Source: Thalassovita gelatinovora
GTDB lineage: Bacteria > Pseudomonadota > Alphaproteobacteria > Rhodobacterales > Rhodobacteraceae
Assembly: GCF_001458355.1 (NCBI RefSeq)
Contig: NZ_CYSA01000023.1
Span: forward strand, 1 to 64,000
Direction: 5' to 3'
DNA length: 64,000 bases
Made by a program: the position numbers and the translations under genes. The notes below the pieces were generated by a model. The model saw nothing but the letters and a program-made list of their open reading frames with translations. It was not told the DNA's origin and made no database searches. Shown here piece after piece: positions 24,667 to 32,294 of the stretch. Each line of letters opens with the position of its first letter. Position 1 is the stretch's first letter.

Positions 24667-26580
24667 TTAGAAATCGATGTTGATCGTTGCGAAACCATCC
24701 TCGCTGATGCTGTCCAGGCTGAGGTTGCGGCGTGGGACGGTTGCCAATCGTTCGATGGCGCTGAGCGAGGTTTTGAATTGTGCGCTTGTGCCGATCAACG
24801 GACAGAAGTGCCAGACCGGTTCCGGCCGGACAGCGACGGTGCCCTGTTGCCGGATGTAGTCGCCCAGGATTTCACGAATGGGTTCACCGGTTTCCAGCAC
24901 CATTTTTTCCGGCGGGACCGGGGCGAAGCCGCCGCCGCCACTGGCGCGAAAGCTGTTGGTGGCGACGATGAATTCCTGACCAGGATCAATCGGCCGGGCG
25001 CGCCACGTGATCGCGGAGATCCGGCGATTCTCAGAGGACACGAATTTTCCGTCCGGCGTATAGCGCGGCGGTTGAGACGGGTCGATTCGATATTCCAGAC
25101 CGACGATGTGATCGAAGCTGTAGCTGGGGAAAACCGGGTTGTGCAGGGCCTGTTGGCGCAGTCCGTGTAAAATCCGGTGAAACAGGGCGGCGCACCGTTC
25201 CAGCCATTCGACGATGTCGCGCCCGGTCAGCCGTACGGCGCAGATTTCATTTGGAAAGGGATAGAGGTCGGCCAGGCTGCGCAGGGTCAACGGCCCGGTC
25301 CCGATATCGGTGAAATTACCGGCCCCGGCCTGCCCTCCGGCCTTGTACGGTGAAACCGCAGACAATAGCGGCAAAGCGGCGTCGGGGGTTGCGTGCAGTT
25401 TGCGACCGACATAATCGGCCTGGGCACGCGCCACGAGTTGGAGCGAGGCATCATCGGCGACCAGGGCAAAGAATGTGTTCAACGGCTGTCGGGTTGTCCC
25501 GACGGGTTTTTCGATATGGTTCAGCGTCGACTGATGATGGTGGCGCACGGCGGCGACGATTTCGGGCGCTTCGGCGATGGTTTCGTTGATCCCGCTTTGG
25601 GGGACGCCGTTGTAAATCGGGCGCAGATCCGTGTGGTGGTGGCGGATTTTCCATCCGCCGGTGTCATCCGGGCCAAGGACCAGATCCATGACGCCAAGAT
25701 GGCTGCCCCAGAATCCGGGCATCATCGTTGGTTTGCCGTTGATTGTGCCGTTGCCGATATCCACGCCGGGAAGGTCTGCGAAAGCCGGGTCGGGAAACAA
25801 CCGGTGCTGATGGCCGCACAGGATCACGTCGATCCCATCGAGGTTCGACAGGGGCAAAACGGCGTTTTCCCGCACCTGCGGATCATCGGGCGCGGCAATG
25901 CCGGAATGAGCCAGGGCGACGATCAGATCGGCGCCGTCTGCTTTCATCCGAGGGAGATAGTCGCGCGCGGTTTCCACGATGTCGCGGAAATGCAGCTGAC
26001 CTTGGACGGCGTGGCGGTCCCACACCGCCGTCTGCGGCGGCACAAAGCCGACTACCCCAACCCGGATCGTACGTTTGGCACCTGATCCGGATCGCAGGGT
26101 TTTTTGCAAGATCCGGTACGGGTGCAGCAAGGTCTGGTCAGCGCTGGGCCGGGGGCCCAGAGTGCGGGCGACATTTGCCAGGACCAGAGGAAAGCGGGCG
26201 CTGATCAGCGAGTCGAGCAGGAACCCCAGCCCGTAGCTGAATTCGTGATTGCCCAAGGTTGCGCCGTCATATTTCAGCGCATTCATTGCCGCGATGGCTG
26301 GGTGCAGCTTGGCAACGTTTTGGTCATGCTGCGCGACCTGATCACCCAACACGTTGCCTTGGAGAAAATCCCCGGTATCGAACAACAGCGATTGCGGCAC
26401 CTCGGCACGGGCGGATTTGATCAATGTCGCGGTGCGCGACAGGCCGATCTGTGGCGTGTGGGTTGCTGAAAGATAGTCATAGGCCAGCAGATGCATATGG
26501 ACATCCGAAGTCTGCAGAATGCGAATATGTGTTTCTTCTGACTTCAGAACCAGCCTGTTTACGGGGCGACTGAATTGCAC
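24667..26580 (-). CDS. CpdB-like 2',3'-cyclic-nucleotide phosphodiesterase/nucleotidase without a signal peptide
   Basis: A 637-aa paralogue of the exported enzyme at 542-2506. All metal-binding blocks are kept: TSDVHMHLL, DTGDFLQGN, TLGNHEFSYG, AHSGIA and GHQHRLFP; the C-terminal domain contains ATNSFRASGGGGF. The N-terminus (MQFSRPVNRLVLKSEETHIRI) has no Tat or Sec signal, so the protein appears cytoplasmic, which is odd for a family normally exported. An upstream exported start was looked for in the adjoining sequence and not seen. It may be a cytoplasmic nucleotidase or may have lost its signal. It follows the SRP RNA gene. Confidence 0.87.
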   Translation of the reverse strand: MQFSRPVNRLVLKSEETHIRILQTSDVHMHLLAYDYLSATHTPQIGLSRTATLIKSARAEVPQSLLFDTGDFLQGNVLGDQVAQHDQNVAKLHPAIAAMNALKYDGATLGNHEFSYGLGFLLDSLISARFPLVLANVARTLGPRPSADQTLLHPYRILQKTLRSGSGAKRTIRVGVVGFVPPQTAVWDRHAVQGQLHFRDIVETARDYLPRMKADGADLIVALAHSGIAAPDDPQVRENAVLPLSNLDGIDVILCGHQHRLFPDPAFADLPGVDIGNGTINGKPTMMPGFWGSHLGVMDLVLGPDDTGGWKIRHHHTDLRPIYNGVPQSGINETIAEAPEIVAAVRHHHQSTLNHIEKPVGTTRQPLNTFFALVADDASLQLVARAQADYVGRKLHATPDAALPLLSAVSPYKAGGQAGAGNFTDIGTGPLTLRSLADLYPFPNEICAVRLTGRDIVEWLERCAALFHRILHGLRQQALHNPVFPSYSFDHIVGLEYRIDPSQPPRYTPDGKFVSSENRRISAITWRARPIDPGQEFIVATNSFRASGGGGFAPVPPEKMVLETGEPIREILGDYIRQQGTVAVRPEPVWHFCPLIGTSAQFKTSLSAIERLATVPRRNLSLDSISEDGFATINIDF

Positions 26581-26795
26581 CGGGTACCCTCTGAAATAGT
26601 AAAAAACAACAGCTTAAAGTAGCATGCAATCTGTTAAAGACATGTTTTGAGTAAGTCAATCGTGACGAAATCGATTTTCCCGGGTCAGGGGGATTTAACA
26701 GGTTTCCAGATACAGCAGTGGCGCGGTAAGTACATGGCGCAAAGACGGCTGCCGACAGATTGGATGCGGCGGCACGCAGGATCTGGAGGGTTGGT

Positions 26796-27770
26796 ATGAA
26801 ACACGCCGAAACCGTGACGTTCGGGGGATCGGGATTGGATCGCGCGGCGGAACTGCGCGGCGATGCCGAAGCGATGGCGGCGGTCACCGCGGCGCCGGGG
26901 GCGACGACGATGGTTCTGTGGCGCGGCAAGCCGTTGATTTCGCGCGGGCCGGCGGGCAATACCGACCTGACCCGGCTGCCAATGGATCATCCGATCCTGA
27001 CCGAGGCGCGGACCCCGCCGATTTTCCTGGGCCGTGAAGACAGCGGTCCGGTGTTTGCCCATGATATTTCCGGCTGGGTGCCGGAGGCGTTGGACCCTGC
27101 GGCGCTGAACAGTTTTTTCGACCCCAGCGAACAGCATTATCCCGGCCTGCCGGACAGCGACAGTTTTGCCGAGCTGCGGATGATCATGACGCGGCTGACC
27201 GCGCGCGATGCCGAGTTGGCGGCGACGGCGCGGGCATTGTTGAACTGGCACCGAACCCATCGGTTCTGTTCCAAATGCGGGCAGAAAAGCGCGGTGGCAA
27301 TGGCAGGCTGGCAGCGCAATTGCCCGGCCTGCGGTAGTCAGCATTTCCCGCGCACCGACCCGGTGGTGATCATGCTGATTACCCGCGGCAATTCGGTGCT
27401 GCTGGGGCGGTCGCCCGGTTGGCCGCAAGGCATGTATTCGCTGCTGGCAGGGTTCGTGGAACCGGGTGAAACGCTGGAAGCGGCGGTGCGCCGCGAGGTG
27501 TTCGAAGAATCTGGCATCCGGGTCGGGGCGGTCGAATATCTGGCCAGCCAGCCCTGGGCGTTCCCGGCATCGTTGATGTTCGGTTGCAGGGGCGAAGGGT
27601 TGAGCGAAGACGTGACCATCGACCCCAAGGAAATCGAAGATGCGCGATGGTTTTCGCGCGAAGAGATCATGTTGTCCTTTTCCGGTCAGCACCCGACTTT
27701 GAAAGCGGCGCGCAAGGGGGCGATCGCCGAGTTCCTGTTGCGGAACTGGCTTGCGGATCGATTGGAATGA
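26796..27770 (+). CDS. nudC: NADH pyrophosphatase (Nudix; NAD-RNA decapping type)
   Basis: A 324-aa NudC that hydrolyses NADH to NMNH and AMP and can remove NAD caps from RNA. The zinc ribbon is FCSKCGQKS then NCPACGSQHFPR; the Nudix box is GFVEPGETLEAAVRREVFEE followed by SGI; and the NADH-specific SQPWAFPASLM lies 17 residues on. ATG 26796 has GGAGGG upstream; the extra 12 residues from 26760 are not conserved-looking. An SRPBCC gene follows 51 bp downstream. Confidence 0.95.
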   Translation: MKHAETVTFGGSGLDRAAELRGDAEAMAAVTAAPGATTMVLWRGKPLISRGPAGNTDLTRLPMDHPILTEARTPPIFLGREDSGPVFAHDISGWVPEALDPAALNSFFDPSEQHYPGLPDSDSFAELRMIMTRLTARDAELAATARALLNWHRTHRFCSKCGQKSAVAMAGWQRNCPACGSQHFPRTDPVVIMLITRGNSVLLGRSPGWPQGMYSLLAGFVEPGETLEAAVRREVFEESGIRVGAVEYLASQPWAFPASLMFGCRGEGLSEDVTIDPKEIEDARWFSREEIMLSFSGQHPTLKAARKGAIAEFLLRNWLADRLE

Positions 27771-27821
27771 GACAAAAATGATGGCCAAGACAGAAACGGA
27801 CAATAGGCAGGCAGGGGCAGC

Positions 27822-28289
27822 ATGAAATTCGAAAGCAAAGAAGATATAGACGCCCCGATCCAGCAGGTTTTCGTGATGCTGACCGATTTCGAAGGCTTCG
27901 AACGCGCGGCGTTGCGGCGCGGAGCCGAAGTGCAGCGGGTTGACGACCTGGAAGAGATCGGGCCGGGCGTGGCCTGGGATCTGAGTTTCATGATGCGCGG
28001 CAAGCTGCGCAATATCCGGCTGACACTGAGCGAATACGACCCGCCCAACGGCATGTTGTTCACCGGCGGTGGCCAGGGGCTGGAAGGCCAGTTGGTGCTG
28101 GAACTTGTGGCGCTGTCACGGACCCGGACGCGCATGACCCTGGCCATCGAATTGTCCGCAACGACGCTGGCGGCGCGGCTGGTGCTGCAGTCGCTGAAGC
28201 TGGGCCGTAACAAGATCCAGTCGAAATTCCACCTGCGGGTCGCCGATTTCGCCACCGATCTGGAAGACCGCTACAAGCGGACGGCCTGA
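27822..28289 (+). CDS. SRPBCC (START/Bet v 1-like) family protein
   Basis: A 155-aa SRPBCC-fold protein, beginning FESKEDIDAPIQQVFVMLTD, the usual first strand and helix, and ending in a long amphipathic C-terminal helix (LKLGRNKIQSKFHLRVADFA). Such proteins bind hydrophobic ligands in an internal cavity; no catalytic residues can be named. It is downstream of nudC on the same strand and probably co-transcribed. Function unknown. Confidence 0.8.
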   Translation: MKFESKEDIDAPIQQVFVMLTDFEGFERAALRRGAEVQRVDDLEEIGPGVAWDLSFMMRGKLRNIRLTLSEYDPPNGMLFTGGGQGLEGQLVLELVALSRTRTRMTLAIELSATTLAARLVLQSLKLGRNKIQSKFHLRVADFATDLEDRYKRTA

Positions 28290-28452
28290 ACGCGCCCATC
28301 TGTGGTGCTGGGGACCATTGGCTAAGTGGCCGTTGTTCAGTTTGTGTCGAACATTGGTTCCTACGCTGACCGGATCGGACGGTGTCCGGCTGTGCCAGTC
28401 GTCAACATATATAGGTTGTCAAATTCGGTTTGATCAATAGCGCCGAGCGGGT

Positions 28453-29256
28453 TCACGCTTCAAAGCGATATCCGAAAGATTCGATATCCGACGCATAACG
28501 TCGGGCAACAATATCCCGCGTTTCGTCATCGTAGTAGGTTGAATAATGTGCGTGCTCACTTTGGTTCGTACGCGGCAGAGGCACAAGCGGAGTGCCCAGA
28601 TCTTCGCATAAGGCCGCAAAATCGGTGTCCAGTGTTTCGAGCTTAAGCACACGATCTACAGCTATTTTGCCGTCCAGACTGATCCAAGCGGAACAGGATG
28701 GTTCGAGCCAGGCCGTCTCTGCAACGTCCTTGGGCGGGCAAATTTCCATGAGATCCCGACTTTGTTCTTGGCTTCTATGAACCACGTCTTTGAACGACAT
28801 CGTCTCAACAAGGCGCTTGTTTGGCCAATGCGTGGGCCAATTTGCGGATGCACCTTGGAGCCTTGTTTGCCGGAAAGCAAAGAGGGAGACCGCCCGCGCC
28901 CACGGATTTCGAACAACTGCGAACTTCGTGTATGTCTCGAAGGCTTCCGGCAATTTCGATTTCACATATGATATGTGTTCGTGGGGCCGCCTCGAGATCG
29001 GCGTTAAGTCGTTGTCAAGTTGTTGAAGAACCTGATTAATACTCGTCCCGGCAGTCTTGGGGATATGGAGAAATATTGCCCGTAATTTGTGTGAAATGCT
29101 CAGCAAATCCTGATCTCGACTAAATATAGGTGTATCGCGGTTTCTTTCTACTTCAGATACTTTCATAAGTGGTTCGCGATTGGAAGGCACAGGGGGTTTT
29201 CGCCGCTTCAGGCGCGTATCGCAGAAGTTGTGAAACGCCAAACGCAGATAGTCCAT
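28453..29256 (-). CDS. Sulfotransferase family protein, probable horizontally acquired gene
   Basis: A 267-aa sulfotransferase (Sulfotransfer_2-like). The PAPS 5'-phosphosulfate loop is FLHIPKTAGTSI (about residues 62-73) and the 3'-phosphate block is VVRNPWARAVSLF (about 114-126). Such enzymes sulfate carbohydrates, often capsule or exopolysaccharide. Composition is visibly less GC-rich than its neighbours: one counted 60-base line (29101-29160) is 40 percent GC, against above 60 percent nearby. No polysaccharide genes are adjacent. Probably acquired; acceptor unknown. Confidence 0.82.
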   Translation of the reverse strand: MDYLRLAFHNFCDTRLKRRKPPVPSNREPLMKVSEVERNRDTPIFSRDQDLLSISHKLRAIFLHIPKTAGTSINQVLQQLDNDLTPISRRPHEHISYVKSKLPEAFETYTKFAVVRNPWARAVSLFAFRQTRLQGASANWPTHWPNKRLVETMSFKDVVHRSQEQSRDLMEICPPKDVAETAWLEPSCSAWISLDGKIAVDRVLKLETLDTDFAALCEDLGTPLVPLPRTNQSEHAHYSTYYDDETRDIVARRYASDIESFGYRFEA

Positions 29257-29336
29257 AGGCCGCTGCCAAAGTTCGCTCAGTCCCTCCGGGTGGCGGTTTT
29301 GGCCGGCACAGCCTGCTGTCCGGGGGCCGGATCGTC

Positions 29337-30104
29337 CTACCGCGCCTGTTCGTGGTCGAACCGTTGCTTGGCGATCTGTTCGTTGCGTTCGCTTTTCTTC
29401 AGGTCGAACAGGGTGGTGCGGACGTAATCCAGATGCGCCTCGACGGCGGCGCGGGCGCCTTCGGCATCGCGTGCCTGAAGGGCTGTATTGATGGCGCGGT
29501 GCTGGTTCAGCAAGGTGTCGCGGGTGGTGCGTTGTTTGAACATCATCTGACGGTTATAGAACACGCCTTCACGCAGCAGTTGGTACATCGACCGCATCAT
29601 GTGCAGCATGATGACATTGTGGCTGGCTTCGATGATCGCGAGGTGAAAATCGGCGTCAAGCTGGGCTTCGCCGGCGGGATTACGTTTGGAATGAGCGGCT
29701 TGCATTTTATCGAAAATGCTTTGCACTACCTGAAGATCGGTATCTGATCCCAGCCGCGCCGCGCGTTCGGCGGCCAGCCCTTCCATGTCGCGGCGAAACG
29801 AGATGTAGTCGAACACCGCTTCTTGATGGCTGGCGAACAGTTTGACCAAGGCGTCGGAAAAGGCCGAGCCGAGAACTTCGGCAACATAAATGCCGGACCC
29901 CGCGCGCGTGCTGAGCAAGCCGCGGTCCTGCAAATCCGAAATCGCTTCGCGCAGCGATGGGCGCGACACACCAAGACGTTCGGACAATTCGCGTTCCGAC
30001 GGCAACCGTTCGCCGGGACGTAAAATCCCGCGCAGGATCAGCAGTTCGATCTGTTTGGTGACCGCGTCGGACAGTTTTTCAGGTTGGACTTTTTGAAACG
30101 GCAT
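29337..30104 (-). CDS. GntR-family regulator, FadR/LldR subgroup
   Basis: A 255-aa regulator with an N-terminal winged helix (GILRPGERLPSERELSERLG then VSRPSLREAISDLQDRGLL) and a C-terminal all-helical FCD domain whose metal/acid-binding residues are likely Asp and His in DADFHLAIIEASHN and LNQHRAINTAL. PdhR, LldR and GlcC in this group sense carboxylic acids. No obvious metabolic target adjoins it, so the regulon is unknown. Two ATTGGTRA half-sites lie just upstream of its start. Confidence 0.88.
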   Translation of the reverse strand: MPFQKVQPEKLSDAVTKQIELLILRGILRPGERLPSERELSERLGVSRPSLREAISDLQDRGLLSTRAGSGIYVAEVLGSAFSDALVKLFASHQEAVFDYISFRRDMEGLAAERAARLGSDTDLQVVQSIFDKMQAAHSKRNPAGEAQLDADFHLAIIEASHNVIMLHMMRSMYQLLREGVFYNRQMMFKQRTTRDTLLNQHRAINTALQARDAEGARAAVEAHLDYVRTTLFDLKKSERNEQIAKQRFDHEQAR

Positions 30105-30112
30105 GGCGACCC

Positions 30113-30128
30113 GATTGGTGAATTGGTA
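30113..30128. promoter_or_regulatory. Two direct half-sites upstream of the GntR regulator
   Basis: ATTGGTGA and ATTGGTAA stand end to end, 9 bp from the regulator start. Known FadR/PdhR-type operators contain AATTGGT half-sites, so autoregulation is plausible. Confidence 0.4.
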
Positions 30129-30210
30129 AAATTATATGACCGGCCCGTCCGGGGTGCAAGCATGGTGCGGTTCGCGTGCCGCAGCGTTGTGTGTCTGCCG
30201 GGGCAAGGGA

Positions 30211-30819
30211 TCAGTATTCCACCCCGATCTGCGCCTTGATGCCGGACCGGAACGGGTGCTTGACCAGTTCCATTTCGGTGACCAGATCGGCAATTTCGAT
30301 CAAGTCGTCCTTGGCGTTGCGGCCGGTCAGAACCACATGGGTCATCGGCGGTTTTTCATCGACCAGAAAGCTGACCACATCGTTGATGTCGATGTAATCA
30401 TAGCGCAGCGCGATGTTGATTTCATCCAGCAGCACCATCTTGTTGGACGGATCGCGGATCAGGTCCTTGGCTTTGTTCCAGGCTGCCTGCGCCATTTCCA
30501 CGTCGCGGTCGCGGTCCTGGGTTTCCCAAGTGAAGCCTTCGCCCATCGTGTGGAAGTCGCAGATGTCATTGAATTTGGACAGGATCAGGTCGCGTTCACC
30601 GGTGCTCATCCCGCCCTTGATGAACTGCACCACGGCGCATTTCATGTCATGGGCAATACAGCGGAAAATCATCCCGAAGCCGGCCGAGCTTTTGCCTTTG
30701 CCCTTGCCGGTATGGACGATGATCAGGCCCTTTTCATCGGTCTTGGTGGCCATGATTTTATCACGGGCGGCTTTTTTCTTGGCCATCTTGGTGGCGTGGC
30801 GGTCGTTTTCGGCGCTCAT
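30211..30819 (-). CDS. cobO: Cob(I)yrinic acid a,c-diamide adenosyltransferase
   Basis: A 202-aa CobO/BtuR-type adenosyltransferase that transfers adenosine from ATP to cob(I)yrinic acid diamide. The P-loop is IVHTGKGKGKSSAGFG; further blocks are VVQFIKGG, FTWETQDRDRD, VLLDEINIALRYDYI and HVVLTGRNA. ATG 30819 (MSAENDRHATKM) matches family length; an open extension to 30894 is not used. It is the last of the minus-strand cob genes, 112 bp after the membrane protein gene, with a hairpin between them. Confidence 0.95.
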   Translation of the reverse strand: MSAENDRHATKMAKKKAARDKIMATKTDEKGLIIVHTGKGKGKSSAGFGMIFRCIAHDMKCAVVQFIKGGMSTGERDLILSKFNDICDFHTMGEGFTWETQDRDRDVEMAQAAWNKAKDLIRDPSNKMVLLDEINIALRYDYIDINDVVSFLVDEKPPMTHVVLTGRNAKDDLIEIADLVTEMELVKHPFRSGIKAQIGVEY

Positions 30820-30875
30820 GTCAGGAGTCCCTGTCTTGGTGTCGTGACCACAGATAGAGACCCTAACCGTAATAG

Positions 30876-30907
30876 GAAAGGGCGGCCCGATCACGGACCG
30901 CCCTTTC
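30876..30907 (-). terminator. Hairpin between the membrane-protein gene and cobO
   Basis: GAAAGGGCGG (30876-30885) pairs with CCGCCCTTTC (30898-30907), with three more pairs inside. On the minus strand CTATTA follows, not a true T tract, so read-through to cobO is possible. Confidence 0.65.
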
Positions 30908-30931
30908 TGGACCCTGCCGCAGGGAGGAAGA

Positions 30932-32146
30932 TTATTCGGCAGGAACGGCGACGGTCGCCTTGGGTCTGCCGAAATGCTGGCGGTTCAAGCGTAGCAGCAG
31001 GGCGATCATCAGGGCTTGTGCGATCAATGCGATGGCGGTCAGGGCCCAATAGGCGAGCGAGAACTTGTCGATCAGTCCGGCTTCGGTCAGGCCCTTGTTG
31101 ATGAAGAATTGCAGCATGACCGACAGCGCAACACCGGGGCAGATCAGGGCATAGGACCCGGGCGAGGTTTTCGATCCGAACACGAAGTCGGTGAAATAGC
31201 CCTGCCGACGCAGTACCAGCAGACCCAGCAGCAGGAACACCACCTGAACGGTCAGCAGACGGGCGAGGAAAATCATGGTTTCGCCAGCGGTAATATGGGC
31301 GTCGAAGGTGCCATGCAGACCGTGATCCTGACGCAGGAACAGGATGCCCAAAACGGTCATGATCGGAACGATCACCATCAGGGTCGGGCCGGCTTCTTTC
31401 GCGGTGCCGTAATGCAGCATCGAGTTGAATGCGGTGACGGCAGCAACCACGGTATAGATGATCGCGGCGAACCCGAAGAAGGTCGACAGGATCAGCGCGA
31501 CACCCACGGTGACGGTGTTGCTGCTCATCCCGGCAGGCGCGGCAAGACCGACACCGACCATCGCCAGCGCGAAGGCAGGCAATAGCTGGGCAAAGGAATT
31601 ATGCGCGGTGACATCGAACACGCCGCCCTTGGTCAGCACGCGGCCCAGAAAATCGCCGATGATGCGCAGCGCCCAGACCCCGATCAGGGCAAAGGCGATC
31701 AGCGCCATCGGGAACAGGGTTTCGACGATGGTCCACAGGCCCGGCACGAAGACCAGACCGACGATGAACATCGCGTTCACGGTCATCGCGGTGGCCAGTG
31801 GCGCGGCCAGCAGGGTGGTTTCACCGTTGGAGTTGCGCAGGCCCTGATACGCTTCGGTTTTCTTGAAGGCCGACAGCGCCGACAGGTTCAAAAGAAGGTA
31901 TTTCACGTTGAGGAAGGTGAATACTGTAATTCCTAAGACCGCCACCACGATCGCGGCCTGCATCGCGGCCCCACCGGTTGCGAAAGCGGCGGTGATGTCT
32001 TCGAAGATCGGCACCGGGCGACCGGTATGGGGCACCCAGAACATCAGATACATGAAAAAGGTAACGGTCAGACCGCCCGCGCCAAGCGAGCCGAGGAAAT
32101 AGAGGGGCGAATAATTGTCCGCCGGACGTTTGAGGTGCGAGGCCAT
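30932..32146 (-). CDS. Polytopic membrane protein with about ten transmembrane segments (possibly TsoY/TDT-like), function unknown
   Basis: A 404-aa integral membrane protein. Hydrophobic segments fall at about residues 16-38, 63-86, 110-135, 138-165, 185-205, 212-240, 255-272, 290-315, 335-355 and 370-395. I recall similar proteins annotated as TsoY family, and ten segments would fit the tellurite-resistance/dicarboxylate transporter fold, but neither is proven here. Short conserved-looking blocks are FLNVKYLLLNL, HYGTAKEAGPTLM and CPGVALSVM. It lies between cobN and cobO on the same strand, yet a separate inverted repeat upstream suggests its own control. A role in metal, corrinoid precursor or sulfur-compound transport is speculation. 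Confidence 0.75.
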   Translation of the reverse strand: MASHLKRPADNYSPLYFLGSLGAGGLTVTFFMYLMFWVPHTGRPVPIFEDITAAFATGGAAMQAAIVVAVLGITVFTFLNVKYLLLNLSALSAFKKTEAYQGLRNSNGETTLLAAPLATAMTVNAMFIVGLVFVPGLWTIVETLFPMALIAFALIGVWALRIIGDFLGRVLTKGGVFDVTAHNSFAQLLPAFALAMVGVGLAAPAGMSSNTVTVGVALILSTFFGFAAIIYTVVAAVTAFNSMLHYGTAKEAGPTLMVIVPIMTVLGILFLRQDHGLHGTFDAHITAGETMIFLARLLTVQVVFLLLGLLVLRRQGYFTDFVFGSKTSPGSYALICPGVALSVMLQFFINKGLTEAGLIDKFSLAYWALTAIALIAQALMIALLLRLNRQHFGRPKATVAVPAE

Positions 32147-32169
32147 TGCAAGTCTCCTTATATTCTATG

Positions 32170-32194
32170 TTTGGAATATTAATAACATTCCAAA
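32170..32194. promoter_or_regulatory. Inverted repeat upstream of the membrane-protein gene
   Basis: TTTGGAAT (32170-32177) and ATTCCAAA (32187-32194) are exact reverse complements around a 9-bp spacer, 24 bp upstream of the start; GCGGAAT follows as a possible third half-site. It is AT-rich and probably an operator. Confidence 0.55.
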
Positions 32195-32294
32195 AGCGGA
32201 ATACAATGGATAGGTTGTCGCAGAGGCCAGGAAATGTGGCGGCGTCACGTGGCGGTGAACCAAAAGGGGGGCACCGGGGTTTGATCGGTCCGGG

